From: Herbaspirillum sp. ST 5-3
GTDB lineage: Bacteria; Pseudomonadota; Gammaproteobacteria; Burkholderiales; Burkholderiaceae_D
DNA length: 64,000 nucleotides
Assembly (NCBI RefSeq): GCF_004804275.1
Contig: NZ_STGI01000002.1
Coordinates: 496,001-560,000, forward strand
Direction: 5' to 3'
Part shown: positions 9,014 to 17,869 of the stretch, one piece after another
Position numbering within the stretch: position 1 is the stretch's first letter
Layout: each line of letters begins with the position of its first letter
The notes under the pieces: generated by a model
What the model saw: only the letters and a program-made list of their open reading frames with translations
What the model was told of the DNA's origin: nothing
The model's database searches: none
Made by a program: the position numbers and the translations under genes

Positions 9014-10708
9014 TCAGGCGGGCTGCGCGTGCTCCACCATCAATTGCACACGCGTCACGCCGTTGTATTCGTTCGCGTCCAGCCGGTAGGCAATCAGGGC
9101 GCGTTCCGGCAAGTCGTCGACATGACCGAACCAGATGGCGTCGTAGCGGCGGCCGTTTCTTTCGAGCATCAGCTTCAGGTGTTTTTCCTTGAGGATGCGC
9201 TGGTTCAGCACACGGAATTCGTCGCAGAAAACCGGCGGTGCAAAGCCCTGTCCCCACACCTGTTCGTCGATCAGTTCGATGAACTGGGTTGTGAAATAGG
9301 CATCCTCCAGCGTTCCGTCAGTTTCGATCACGCGTTCCAGTTGGTTCTGGGTCAGCCACTCGCGGCCGACTGCCTCGAATGCCCTGGAAAAAGCTTCGAA
9401 GTTGTCAGCGCCGATCGTCAGGCCGGCGGCCATGGCGTGGCCACCGAACTTTTGAATCAGCGTCGGGGCATGCTTGGACACCAGATCCAGCGCGTCGCGC
9501 AGATGGAAGCCCGCGATTGAACGGCCGGATCCCTTGATCAGGCCTTCGCCGCCCGGTGCGAAGGTAATCGTCGGCCGGTAGAACTTGTCCTTCAGGCGCG
9601 AAGCGACAATGCCGATCACGCCCTGGTGCCAGGTCTCGTCAAAAACCGAGATGGTGGTGTTGTTGTGTGGATCGAAGCTGTCCAGCAATGCCAGCGCCGT
9701 GTCCTGCATGTCCGCTTCGATGTCGCGCCGCTCGCGGTTGATGGTGTCGAGTTGCTGCGCGATCGCCCACGCGCGGCCTTCGTCATCGGTGGTCAGGCAT
9801 TCGATGCCCAGCGACATATCCGCCAGCCTTCCCGCCGCGTTCAGGCGCGGGCCAAGAGCAAAGCCAAGATCGAAGGGGGTGGCGCGCCGCGCTTCCCGGC
9901 CTGCAGCGCGGAACAGGGCGGCAATACCGGGATGCATGCGGCCGGCACGCATGCGCTTCAAGCCCTGCGCGACCAGAATGCGATTGTTCGCATCCAGCTT
10001 GACCACGTCGGCAACTGTGCCAAGCGCGACCAGGTCAAGCAGCGTGTCGAGCTTGGGTTGATTCTGTGCATCGAAGACGCCGCGCCTGCGCAGTTCGGCG
10101 CGCAACGCAAGCAACACGTAGAACATGACCCCGACGCCGGCGAGATTCTTGCTGGGAAATCCACAGGATGGCTGGTTCGGATTCACGATGACGCGCGCGT
10201 CCGGCAGCGCGTCGCCGGGCAGGTGATGATCGGTTACGACCACTTCGATGCCAAGCCGTTTTGCTTCGGCGACGCCGTCGATGCTGGCGATGCCGTTGTC
10301 GACGGTAACGATGATGTCCGGCGCCTTTTCTCGCACAGTCAGTGCGACGATTTCCGGCGTGAGGCCGTAGCCGTATTCAAAACGGTTGGGGACGATGAAA
10401 TCGACATTGGCGCCGAGCGCGCGCAAGCCGCGCAAGGCGACTGCGCAGGCGGTTGCGCCGTCGCAATCGTAGTCGGCGACGATGACCAGCTTCTTGCCGG
10501 CCCCGATCGCATCGGCGAGAAACGCTGCAGCGACGTCAATGTGGAGCAGGCCGGAGGGAGCTATCAGCGCGGCGAATTCACTCGACAGTTCACGCATGTC
10601 GGCGAGGCCGCGCGCGGCGTAAAGACGAGCCAGTACGGGATGCACGCCTTGCTGACGCAGCATTTCGGCATTGCGGAACGGGTAGGAGCGTGTCGTGATT
10701 CTGGTCAT
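9014..10708 (-). CDS. recJ: Single-stranded-DNA-specific exonuclease RecJ
   Basis: This 564-residue 5'-to-3' single-strand exonuclease acts in recombination and mismatch or base-excision repair. It is a DHH-family enzyme: VIVADYDCDGATA holds the metal-binding aspartates, VVTDHHLPGD gives the DHH motif, the DHHA1 domain follows (GGHAMAAG) and an OB-fold closes the C-terminus. I chose the ATG at 10708 (MTRITTRSYPF). Its first codons overlap the stop of the upstream unknown gene by 4 nt (ATGA), so translation is probably coupled. Confidence 0.95.
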   Translation of the reverse strand: MTRITTRSYPFRNAEMLRQQGVHPVLARLYAARGLADMRELSSEFAALIAPSGLLHIDVAAAFLADAIGAGKKLVIVADYDCDGATACAVALRGLRALGANVDFIVPNRFEYGYGLTPEIVALTVREKAPDIIVTVDNGIASIDGVAEAKRLGIEVVVTDHHLPGDALPDARVIVNPNQPSCGFPSKNLAGVGVMFYVLLALRAELRRRGVFDAQNQPKLDTLLDLVALGTVADVVKLDANNRILVAQGLKRMRAGRMHPGIAALFRAAGREARRATPFDLGFALGPRLNAAGRLADMSLGIECLTTDDEGRAWAIAQQLDTINRERRDIEADMQDTALALLDSFDPHNNTTISVFDETWHQGVIGIVASRLKDKFYRPTITFAPGGEGLIKGSGRSIAGFHLRDALDLVSKHAPTLIQKFGGHAMAAGLTIGADNFEAFSRAFEAVGREWLTQNQLERVIETDGTLEDAYFTTQFIELIDEQVWGQGFAPPVFCDEFRVLNQRILKEKHLKLMLERNGRRYDAIWFGHVDDLPERALIAYRLDANEYNGVTRVQLMVEHAQPA

Positions 10709-11757
10709 GGACGCAATGCTTCCAGGGATGGCTTGACCCAGAATTTTCGCAGGGACGGCCTGGTTGTCGTGGAGTGCGCAATGCGCTTGTCGTTGGTCAG
10801 GATCAAGCTCAGTCGATCGAGCGAGCCGGACTTGATCGCGTCGTGCAGAGGAGCAAACCATGCTTTTTCAAGCACGTGCATTGCTTCCAGCCAGCGGCCC
10901 CAATCATTGGCCAGTGCATGTTCCTGCAAGGCATCGAGCGCGAGCAGCGCTCTTGCGGGTTTCGCCGCGATCAACGCGTTCGCCGTCGGCGCATGCGCGG
11001 TGCGCGTCACCGCGTGCGCAAACGCTTGCAGCCAGCCGGCGAGATTGAACGCATCGGTGTATTCGTTCGGCAGCGGGGAGGGCATCGCTCCGCCCCACAG
11101 CCAGACGGAATTGACCGGCTTCGCACTTTGCATTTCGCGTGCTTCATTGATCGGATGGTTAAACCAGTGCATCTGTATCTCATTCTGCAGCTTGCGCCAG
11201 TCGCGCTCGCCTTTGCCCGTGGGCATCCAGATATCGATGTTGTGTCCGGATGCCGCGTCCGGGCTGGACGTTTGCAGCGCGTTCCAGTCATCCGCGCGCA
11301 GGAACCAGGTGCCGGGATTGCCAAACACGAGGCGCTTGCCGACTTCATCGCAGAGTGCTGCGGCGATGTCGAACAGCGTGCGCGATTCTTCCTCGGACAA
11401 CATCAATTGACGCGGGTCGGTGAGCACGAGATGGTCGCGTGCGACGTGAATGTGCACGGGTTGCAGAACGAACCAGGTCCCTTCGCCGGGATCGAGCCCG
11501 AGCGATTGCATCAATGCATGGGCGATGGGTGGGCTTCCAGTGCCGTCCAGCGCGGCCGCCACGCCGAATTGGCGTGTAATCCAGATTTCGTGCGGAAGTG
11601 CCCTGGTGAAACCGGTGAAATCCTCGCGCGAACAGGTCCCCGAGCTGGCGCGGGAAGTCAACATGGCGAGTGCGGGGGATTGCAGTTCCTTCAACAGGTC
11701 GGCGGACAGTTCCGCTGGCGGCAAACCGAAGGGAATGAGAATGTCGAGATGAGTCAT
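10705..11757 (-). CDS. Conserved protein of unknown function upstream of recJ
   Basis: A 350-residue protein without a signal peptide or membrane segment. It begins MTHLDILIPFGLPPAEL and is rich in Trp, His and acidic residues, with a central stretch NIDIWMPTGKGERDWRKLQ and later VWLWGGAMPS. It resembles a family in betaproteobacteria that databases have variously labelled as a regulatory protein or a phosphoglycerate-mutase-like protein, but I see no catalytic motif that would justify either. Its stop overlaps the recJ start by 4 nt, so the two are probably co-translated. Function unknown. Confidence 0.8.
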   Translation of the reverse strand: MTHLDILIPFGLPPAELSADLLKELQSPALAMLTSRASSGTCSREDFTGFTRALPHEIWITRQFGVAAALDGTGSPPIAHALMQSLGLDPGEGTWFVLQPVHIHVARDHLVLTDPRQLMLSEEESRTLFDIAAALCDEVGKRLVFGNPGTWFLRADDWNALQTSSPDAASGHNIDIWMPTGKGERDWRKLQNEIQMHWFNHPINEAREMQSAKPVNSVWLWGGAMPSPLPNEYTDAFNLAGWLQAFAHAVTRTAHAPTANALIAAKPARALLALDALQEHALANDWGRWLEAMHVLEKAWFAPLHDAIKSGSLDRLSLILTNDKRIAHSTTTRPSLRKFWVKPSLEALRP

Positions 11758-11830
11758 GCCCGCGATTGTAGGCCAAACGACGCAAGGCCTCCACGCTCAT
11801 TCGGCGCTACCGCACTGACATGAGGGGCAT

Positions 11831-12688
11831 TCAGGGCAGCAGGACGGCAAGCTCCTGTGCGCCGCGCAACAGCACTGGCAGGAATTGTTCCTTCATCTGC
11901 TTGCTGGTCACGCGGGTCGCCTGTGCGCCGACGTTGAGGGCGGCAACGACGTTTCCCGAGGCGCCGCGCACCGGCACCGCGATCGAGCGCAGTCCGACTT
12001 CCAGTTCTTCCTCGACGATCACATAGCCGTTTTCGCGCACGCCTTCGAGGATTTCCTTCAGCCGTTCGGCGGAAACGACGGTGCGGTGCGTGTAGGCCTT
12101 CAGTTCGACTTTTGCGAGGTAGGCATCAAGGGCGTCGGCCGGCATGTGGGCCAGCATGACCCTGCCGAGCGAGGTGCAATAGGCCGGCAAGCGGCTGCCG
12201 GTATTGAGCGCCACCGACATGATGCGCGAGGTCGCCGAGCGCGCCACGTAGAGGACTTCGTTTTCATCGAGTACGGCCAGCGAGCAGGACTCGTTCAGCG
12301 CGCGGCTGATCTGGTTGAGATAAGGGAGCGCGGACACCGTCAGCGGCGTCGACGACAGGTAGGAATAGCCGAGCGTCAGGACTTTGGGCTTGAGGGAAAA
12401 ATTGTTGGAGTCGGAATCGGCATACCCGAGCTGCTTGAGCGTATGCAGGCAACGCCTGACCGCCGCACGCGGGATTCCGGTCTTGTGGCTGATCTGGGCG
12501 ATGGTGAGACTGCGCCGCTGATCGCTGAATGCCCGGATCACGGCGAGGCCGCGCGCGAGCGAGGTCATGAAGCTCGGATCGGTCAGCGCGTCGATTTCTT
12601 CGGCGATGGTCAGGGATTTCTTTGCTGCTGCCGGTACCGTACCGGTTTCATCGGCCGGATTTTCCGTTTTGTTATCGGTTGTCGCCAT
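11831..12688 (-). CDS. pcaR: IclR-family regulator, PcaR/PobR-like
   Basis: This 285-residue protein has an IclR-type winged helix at about residues 40-100 (SLARGLAVIRAFSDQ, LTIAQISHKTGIPRAAVRRCLHTL) and a C-terminal effector domain. It is divergent from pcaI, separated by 263 bp that contain a PcaR-box-like palindrome. In Pseudomonas, PcaR activates pca genes in response to 3-oxoadipate; PobR-type relatives control pobA. Its position next to pcaIJ favours PcaR, but the similar PobR cannot be excluded. The frame carries an N-terminal tail of about 35 polar residues before the helix-turn-helix domain. Confidence 0.82.
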   Translation of the reverse strand: MATTDNKTENPADETGTVPAAAKKSLTIAEEIDALTDPSFMTSLARGLAVIRAFSDQRRSLTIAQISHKTGIPRAAVRRCLHTLKQLGYADSDSNNFSLKPKVLTLGYSYLSSTPLTVSALPYLNQISRALNESCSLAVLDENEVLYVARSATSRIMSVALNTGSRLPAYCTSLGRVMLAHMPADALDAYLAKVELKAYTHRTVVSAERLKEILEGVRENGYVIVEEELEVGLRSIAVPVRGASGNVVAALNVGAQATRVTSKQMKEQFLPVLLRGAQELAVLLP

Positions 12689-12790
12689 GAGTTCTCAAAA
12701 AGGAAAGTTTGCGCAAGGATCTGCTCCGCTCACGCCGTTTCGGTCTCTGTGCAATGTGTTCGGCATTCGCACACATTTCAAATGGCCGCC

Positions 12791-12820
12791 TTGACGTCCG
12801 GTTTTGCACGTCGATACACT
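12791..12820 (+). promoter_or_regulatory. Possible sigma-70 promoter for pcaI
   Basis: TTGACG at 12791-12796 and TACACT at 12815-12820 are separated by 18 bp, a reasonable -35/-10 pair. It would start transcription near 12827, giving a leader that contains the PcaR-box-like palindrome. This is motif reading only. Confidence 0.4.
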
Positions 12821-12846
12821 CAATCATGTTCTATAGGCAGACATTA

Positions 12847-12861
12847 GTTCGTTTATCGAAC
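12847..12861 (-). promoter_or_regulatory. PcaR-box-like operator between pcaR and pcaI
   Basis: The minus strand reads GTTCGATAAACGAAC, a near-perfect palindrome with half-sites GTTCG and CGAAC. It matches 13 of 15 bases of the Pseudomonas PcaR box as I recall it (GTTCGATAATCGCAC). The site lies inside the 17-bp spacer of a minus-strand promoter-like pair, TTGACT (12869-12864) and TAATGT (12846-12841), which could drive pcaR. Binding there would suit autoregulation. Confidence 0.7.
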
Positions 12862-12951
12862 GAAGTCAAATGGGAATGGCCGGTGTGCCGGCAGCCAAGT
12901 CCGGGCAACAAGGCCATCCGTATCCCGAGAAATGCAGAAGAGAGAAACGAA

Positions 12952-13623
12952 GTGATCGACAAGACATGCGAGTCGCTCGAGGCAGCGGTGGCGGATGTGC
13001 ATGACGGGGCGACAGTGATGATCGGCGGCTTTGGCAATGCCGGCATGCCGGCCGCCCTGATCGACGCGCTCATCGCGCAGGGGGCGCGTGAGCTCACGAT
13101 CGTCAACAACAACGCCGGCAACGGTGACACCGGGCTGGCGGCGCTGCTCAAGGCGAAGCGCGTGCGCAAGATCATCTGCTCGTTCCCGCGGCAGTCCGAT
13201 TCGCATGTATTCGATGCGCTTTATCGCGCCGGCGAGATCGAGCTGGAACTCGCTCCGCAGGGCAATCTCGCGGAACGCATCCGTGCCGCGGGCGCCGGCA
13301 TCGGCGGATTCTTCACCCCGACCGGCTACGGCACGTTGTTGGCGGAAGGCAAGGAGACACGCCTGATCGATGGCCGCCACTATGTGCTGGAGTCGCCGAT
13401 CCATGCCGACTTCGCCTTGATCAAGGCACTGCGCGGCGATCGCTGGGGCAACCTGGTGTATCGCAAGGCCGCGCGCAATTTCGGCCCCATCATGGCGACG
13501 GCGGCCAAATGCACGATTGCTCAAGTGGCTGAGATCGTTCCGCTCGGCGCGCTCGATCCCGAGGTGATCGTCACGCCCGGCATCTTCGTTCAGCGGGTGG
13601 TGCTACAAGGGAATGGGAAATGA
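12952..13623 (+). CDS. pcaI: 3-oxoadipate CoA-transferase subunit A
   Basis: This 223-residue subunit transfers CoA from succinyl-CoA to 3-oxoadipate, the penultimate step of the beta-ketoadipate pathway. The CoA-transferase family I alpha signature GGFGNAGMPAALIDALI lies near residues 24-40. The start is GTG at 12952 (MIDKTCESLEAAV), preceded by purine-rich AGAGAGAAACGA. The longer open frame back to 12709 would include the promoter and operator and is rejected. The stop overlaps the pcaJ start by 4 nt. Confidence 0.95.
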   Translation: MIDKTCESLEAAVADVHDGATVMIGGFGNAGMPAALIDALIAQGARELTIVNNNAGNGDTGLAALLKAKRVRKIICSFPRQSDSHVFDALYRAGEIELELAPQGNLAERIRAAGAGIGGFFTPTGYGTLLAEGKETRLIDGRHYVLESPIHADFALIKALRGDRWGNLVYRKAARNFGPIMATAAKCTIAQVAEIVPLGALDPEVIVTPGIFVQRVVLQGNGK

Positions 13624-14273
13624 AGCGACTGACGCGAGAACAGATTGCCGCGCGTGTGGCGCGCGACATCCCCGAGGGCGCTTATGTCAACCTCGGCATC
13701 GGCCTGCCGACGATGGTAGCGAACCACCTGCCGCGCGATCGCGATATCTTCCTGCATAGCGAGAACGGCCTGCTCGGCATGGGCCCCGCACCCAAACCCG
13801 GCGAGGAAGATGAAGACCTCATCAACGCCGGCAAGCAAGCGGTCACCCTGTTGACAGGCGGCAGCTTCTTCCATCATGGCGATTCGTTTGCGATGATGCG
13901 GGGCGGCCATCTCGACATCTGCGTGCTGGGCGCATTCCAGGTGTCGGCCGGCGGAGACCTCGCCAACTGGCATACCGGCGCACCGGACGCCATCCCGGCC
14001 GTCGGCGGCGCGATGGATCTGGCGATCGGTGCCAAGCGCGTCTTCGTCATGATGGAACACCAGACCAGGAACGGCGAGAGCAAGATCGTCGCTCAATGCA
14101 GCTATCCCTTGACCGGCATCGGCTGCGTCGATCGCATCTATACCGATCTCGCGGTGATCGACGTGACGCCGCAGGGGCTGGTGGTGCGCGAAATCGTCGA
14201 CGGACTGGGCTTCGATGCATTGCAGGAGATCACCGGCGTGCCGCTGGTCTATCAACCATTTTCCAAATCATGA
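13620..14273 (+). CDS. pcaJ: 3-oxoadipate CoA-transferase subunit B
   Basis: A 217-residue partner of PcaI. The catalytic glutamate lies in the SENGLLGMGP motif near residue 50, where a CoA thioester intermediate forms in family I transferases. It overlaps pcaI by 4 nt, as expected for a co-translated heteromer. The next gene, pcaB, begins 77 bp downstream. Confidence 0.96.
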   Translation: MKRLTREQIAARVARDIPEGAYVNLGIGLPTMVANHLPRDRDIFLHSENGLLGMGPAPKPGEEDEDLINAGKQAVTLLTGGSFFHHGDSFAMMRGGHLDICVLGAFQVSAGGDLANWHTGAPDAIPAVGGAMDLAIGAKRVFVMMEHQTRNGESKIVAQCSYPLTGIGCVDRIYTDLAVIDVTPQGLVVREIVDGLGFDALQEITGVPLVYQPFSKS

Positions 14274-14350
14274 ATGCGCTGCGTCACAGGTGCAGGGATC
14301 GGGTAAAGGGTGTTAAATAGCGCCATGTCAACAACCGGGATGCTGACGCG

Positions 14351-15712
14351 ATGACTTCCAGGCTCACTTCTTCGATGTTTTCTTCCGGAGACATGCTGAA
14401 TGTGTTTTCGGATCAGGCGGCCATTCAGCGCATGCTCGATGTCGAAGCCGCGTTGACGCGCGCCGAGGCGCAGCACGGCGTCATTCCCGCCACTGCCGTG
14501 CACGCGATTTGCGGCTGCTGCGACGCCGCGCTGATCGATTTGCCGGCATTGATGAAAGCCGCCGGACCTGCGGGCAATCTGGCGATTCCGCTCGTCAAGC
14601 AACTGACGGCTCTTGTTGCGGCGCGCGATGCGGAAGCGGCCAAGTATGTGCATTGGGGCACGACCAGTCAGGACATCATCGATACCGGTCTGGTTCTGCA
14701 GCTACGCGAAGCATTCCGACTCTTCGACGCTGATCTTGGCAAGCTGGCCGGCGTGCTGGCGCATCTCGCCGAGCAGCACCGACACACTCCGATGGTGGGA
14801 CGAACCTGGATGCAGCATGCACTGCCGATCACCTTCGGCCTGAAGGCGGCCGGATGGCTCGATGCGATTGTGCGGCACATGGATCGGCTCGACGGACTGC
14901 GCGCGCGTTCGCTGGCGCTGCAATTCGGCGGCGCTGCCGGAACGCTTGCCAGCCTTGGCGGCAAGGGATTGCAGGTCGCCGCCACACTCGCCGGAGAACT
15001 CGGCCTGACGCTGCCGGACACGCCGTGGCATACGCAGCGCGACCGCGTGGTCGAAGCGGCAACCGTCATCGGCATGCTGACCGGCACACTGGGCAAGATG
15101 GCGCGCGATATTTCACTCCAGATGCAGACCGACGTGGCGGAAGTGTCCGAGCCGCTTGCCGAAGGGCGGGGCGGCTCATCGACCATGCCGCACAAGCGCA
15201 ATCCGGTTGGTTGCGCCGCCGCATTGACGGCCGCGATGCGTGTGCCCGCACTCGTGTCGACCATGCTCTCGGCGATGGTGCAGGAACATGAACGCGCCCT
15301 CGGCGGCTGGCAGGCAGAGTGGGACACGCTGCCGGAGATCATGCAGCTCGCGTCCGGCGCGCTGGAACAGATGCGCTCGGTCGTATCCGGCCTGGCGGTC
15401 GATGCCGCGCGCATGCGAATCAATCTGGATGCAACGCAGGGGCAGATCATGGCGGAAGCGGTCGCCTTGGCACTTGGCGGTCGCATCGGGCGCATGCAGG
15501 CGCATCAGGCGGTCGAGCGGGCATGCCATCTCGCGGCCGGGTCGGGACGGCATCTGGGCGATGTGCTGAAAGCGGATCCCGCGATCCGTGCCGAGTTGCA
15601 GGAGGCGGACATCGACAAGCTGCTCGATCCCGCCGGCTATACCGGTGAAGCGGAAGCTTTCATCGAGCGCGTCCTGCACACCTATCGCGAACGCGATGCA
15701 AACAAACACTGA
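14351..15712 (+). CDS. pcaB: 3-carboxy-cis,cis-muconate cycloisomerase
   Basis: A 453-residue member of the fumarase/aspartase superfamily that converts 3-carboxy-cis,cis-muconate to 4-carboxymuconolactone. The superfamily signature loop GGSSTMPHKRNPV is present near residues 275-287, and GTTSQDIIDTG near 103-113 is the second conserved region. It lies between pcaJ and pcaD in the pca operon, 11 bp before pcaD. Confidence 0.95.
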   Translation: MTSRLTSSMFSSGDMLNVFSDQAAIQRMLDVEAALTRAEAQHGVIPATAVHAICGCCDAALIDLPALMKAAGPAGNLAIPLVKQLTALVAARDAEAAKYVHWGTTSQDIIDTGLVLQLREAFRLFDADLGKLAGVLAHLAEQHRHTPMVGRTWMQHALPITFGLKAAGWLDAIVRHMDRLDGLRARSLALQFGGAAGTLASLGGKGLQVAATLAGELGLTLPDTPWHTQRDRVVEAATVIGMLTGTLGKMARDISLQMQTDVAEVSEPLAEGRGGSSTMPHKRNPVGCAAALTAAMRVPALVSTMLSAMVQEHERALGGWQAEWDTLPEIMQLASGALEQMRSVVSGLAVDAARMRINLDATQGQIMAEAVALALGGRIGRMQAHQAVERACHLAAGSGRHLGDVLKADPAIRAELQEADIDKLLDPAGYTGEAEAFIERVLHTYRERDANKH

Positions 15713-15723
15713 CGGAGACAACA

Positions 15724-16515
15724 ATGCCATTCATGGATGCTGCGAATCTGCGCCTGCATTACCGGATCGACGGGCGCGACGACGCACCCTGCCTCGTGCT
15801 GTCGAATTCGCTCGGCACAAACTTCGATATGTGGACGCCGCAAATGCCGGCGCTGATCGAGCATTTCCGCGTCATCCGCTATGACACGCGCGGGCACGGA
15901 AAATCGAGCGTGCCGGGCGGCCCGTATTCCATCGAGCAGCTCGGCAATGATGTGGTGGCGCTGCTGGATCACCTGGAGATCGAACGCACGCATTTTTGCG
16001 GACTGTCGATGGGCGGCATGACGGGAATCTGGCTCGGCATTCATCGACCGGAGCGCATCGACCGCCTTGTCCTGTGCAATACCTCTGCGCAGATCGGCTC
16101 CGCGGAATTGTGGAACGCGCGCATCGACAAGGTGAAGCAGGAAGGCATGGCGTCCATCGTTCCCGCCGTGATCGACCGCTGGTTTACGAGCGACTTTCAG
16201 CGCACTGCGCCGGTGCAGGTCAATCTGGTGCGCGACATGCTGCTGGGCGCTTCTCCGGAAGGCTATGTTGGCAACTGCGCGGCGGTGCGGGACATGGACG
16301 AGCGAGCCAATGTTCATCGCATCTCGGCGCCGACACTGGTGATTGCCGGCAGGTTCGATCTCGCGACGCCAGCCGCAGAGGGCAAGCGGGTCGCAGACAG
16401 CATCGCGGGCGCGCGCTATGTCGAGCTGAATGCCGCGCATTTGTCGAACTGGGAAGCGGCGCAGGCTTTCACGACCCAGGTAGTCGACTTCCTCAGGCAG
16501 GGCAGCCATGGATGA
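15724..16515 (+). CDS. pcaD: 3-oxoadipate enol-lactonase
   Basis: This 263-residue alpha/beta hydrolase hydrolyses 3-oxoadipate enol-lactone to 3-oxoadipate. The nucleophile elbow GLSMGG lies near residues 93-98, an Asp follows in the FDLATP segment and the catalytic His is in NAAHLSNWE. It is a separate gene, not fused to pcaC as in organisms with PcaL. It overlaps pcaC by 8 nt. Confidence 0.94.
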   Translation: MPFMDAANLRLHYRIDGRDDAPCLVLSNSLGTNFDMWTPQMPALIEHFRVIRYDTRGHGKSSVPGGPYSIEQLGNDVVALLDHLEIERTHFCGLSMGGMTGIWLGIHRPERIDRLVLCNTSAQIGSAELWNARIDKVKQEGMASIVPAVIDRWFTSDFQRTAPVQVNLVRDMLLGASPEGYVGNCAAVRDMDERANVHRISAPTLVIAGRFDLATPAAEGKRVADSIAGARYVELNAAHLSNWEAAQAFTTQVVDFLRQGSHG

Positions 16516-16897
16516 AAAACAGCGCCACGACAAGGGAATGGTAGTGCGACGCGCGGTGCTCGGCGACGCGCATGTCGATCGCGCCCAGGCAAATCGCACT
16601 GAACTGACGTCGGAATTCCAGGACCTCATCACGCGTTACGCTTGGGGCGAAATATGGACGCGGCCGGGACTGCCGCGCCATACCCGCAGCCTGCTAACGA
16701 TCATGGCGATGATCGCGCTCAACCGCGAGGAGGAGCTGGCCTTGCATCTGCGCGCCGCAGCCAATAACGGCGTGACGCGCGACGAGATCAAGGAAGTGTT
16801 GCTGCAGGCGGCGATATATTGCGGCGTGCCGGCAGCGAATTCGGCCTTCCGCCTCGCGCAGGAAGTGTTTCAGAAAATCGATCAGGAACAATCCTGA
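16508..16897 (+). CDS. pcaC: 4-carboxymuconolactone decarboxylase
   Basis: A 129-residue protein of the CMD family, the usual length for free-standing PcaC. It decarboxylates 4-carboxymuconolactone to the enol-lactone used by PcaD. It has the helical core with RSLLTIMAMIALNREEEL and the AIYCGVPAANSAF segment that holds the family cysteine. The start overlaps the pcaD stop by 8 nt. The gene is followed by a 105-bp gap and then the transporter genes on the same strand. Confidence 0.95.
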   Translation: MDEKQRHDKGMVVRRAVLGDAHVDRAQANRTELTSEFQDLITRYAWGEIWTRPGLPRHTRSLLTIMAMIALNREEELALHLRAAANNGVTRDEIKEVLLQAAIYCGVPAANSAFRLAQEVFQKIDQEQS

Positions 16898-17002
16898 AAC
16901 GGCCATGCAGCGTCCACGCAACATGACGAAAGAAAAACAGGTTTTGGAAGGAGCAGGCATCATGCATCACCACCCGCGCGCAGCCTCGTACCGGAGGTCG
17001 CC

Positions 17003-17869
17003 ATGCTAGGCAATCTCGTCGGTGTTCTCTTCGACGGAATTGCTTACGGAAGCCTGCTGTTCCTGATCAGCGTCGGCCTGTCGGTCACCATGGGCCTGAT
17101 GAATTTCGTCAATCTCGCGCACGGCGCGTTCGCGATGCTCGGCGGCTATGTCAGCGTGGTGCTGATGAACCGGATGGGCGTGCCTTTCCTCCTGTCGCTG
17201 CCGTTGGCATTTCTCGCAAGTGCCACGATGGGATTCGTGCTGGAGCGCCTGCTGTACCGTCGTCTGTACAAGGCAAATCATCTGGACCAGGTGCTGTTTT
17301 CGATCGGACTGACATTTGTCTCGGTTGCTGCAGCCACCTACATCTGGGGACCGACGCAACAACCGGTGACGTTGCCGGACTGGCTGCGTGGACAGGTATC
17401 GCTGCTGGGGCTGGATGTCGGCGCGTACCGGCTCTTCCTGATCGGCGTGGTGGTGGTGATTACCTTCGCGCTGGGCTACCTGATCGAGCGCACGCGTTTC
17501 GGCGCACAGATTCGCGCCTCGGTGGACAACCAGCAGGCATCGGCTGGCCTGGGCATCAACGTCAGCCGCGTGTTCAGTTTGACCTTCGCATTGGGTTCCG
17601 GGCTGGCGGGTCTGGGGGGCGGACTGGGCATCGATGTGCTTGGCCTCGACCCGACCTTCCCGATCAAGTACATGGTGTACTTCCTGCTGGTGGTCGCAGT
17701 CGGCGGTGCCGGCACCATCAAGGGGCCGCTGGTCGCCGCGCTGATCCTTGGCGTATTCGATGTCGCGGGCAAGTATTACGTGCCGGAAGTCGGCGCATTC
17801 GTGATCTACGGACTGATGGTCGTGCTGCTGATCCTGTTTCCGTCCGGCCTGCTCGGGAGGCGCGCATGA
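17003..17869 (+). CDS. ABC transporter permease, LivH type
   Basis: This 288-residue, very hydrophobic inner-membrane protein has about eight helices and the LivH-type features GLMNFVNLAHGAFAMLGGY and GGAGTIKGPLVAALILG. With the LivM-like partner it forms the channel of a branched-chain amino-acid-type (HAAT) ABC importer. It lies 105 bp after pcaC and overlaps the next permease gene by 4 nt. Its place in a pca operon suggests an aromatic or related carboxylate substrate; the substrate itself is inferred. Confidence 0.9.
   Translation: MLGNLVGVLFDGIAYGSLLFLISVGLSVTMGLMNFVNLAHGAFAMLGGYVSVVLMNRMGVPFLLSLPLAFLASATMGFVLERLLYRRLYKANHLDQVLFSIGLTFVSVAAATYIWGPTQQPVTLPDWLRGQVSLLGLDVGAYRLFLIGVVVVITFALGYLIERTRFGAQIRASVDNQQASAGLGINVSRVFSLTFALGSGLAGLGGGLGIDVLGLDPTFPIKYMVYFLLVVAVGGAGTIKGPLVAALILGVFDVAGKYYVPEVGAFVIYGLMVVLLILFPSGLLGRRA

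Noticed and set aside
9626-11410. A 594-codon plus-strand open frame opposite recJ and its upstream gene
   Set aside because: It crosses two well-supported minus-strand genes, has no ribosome-binding site or domain, and is a GC-rich shadow frame.
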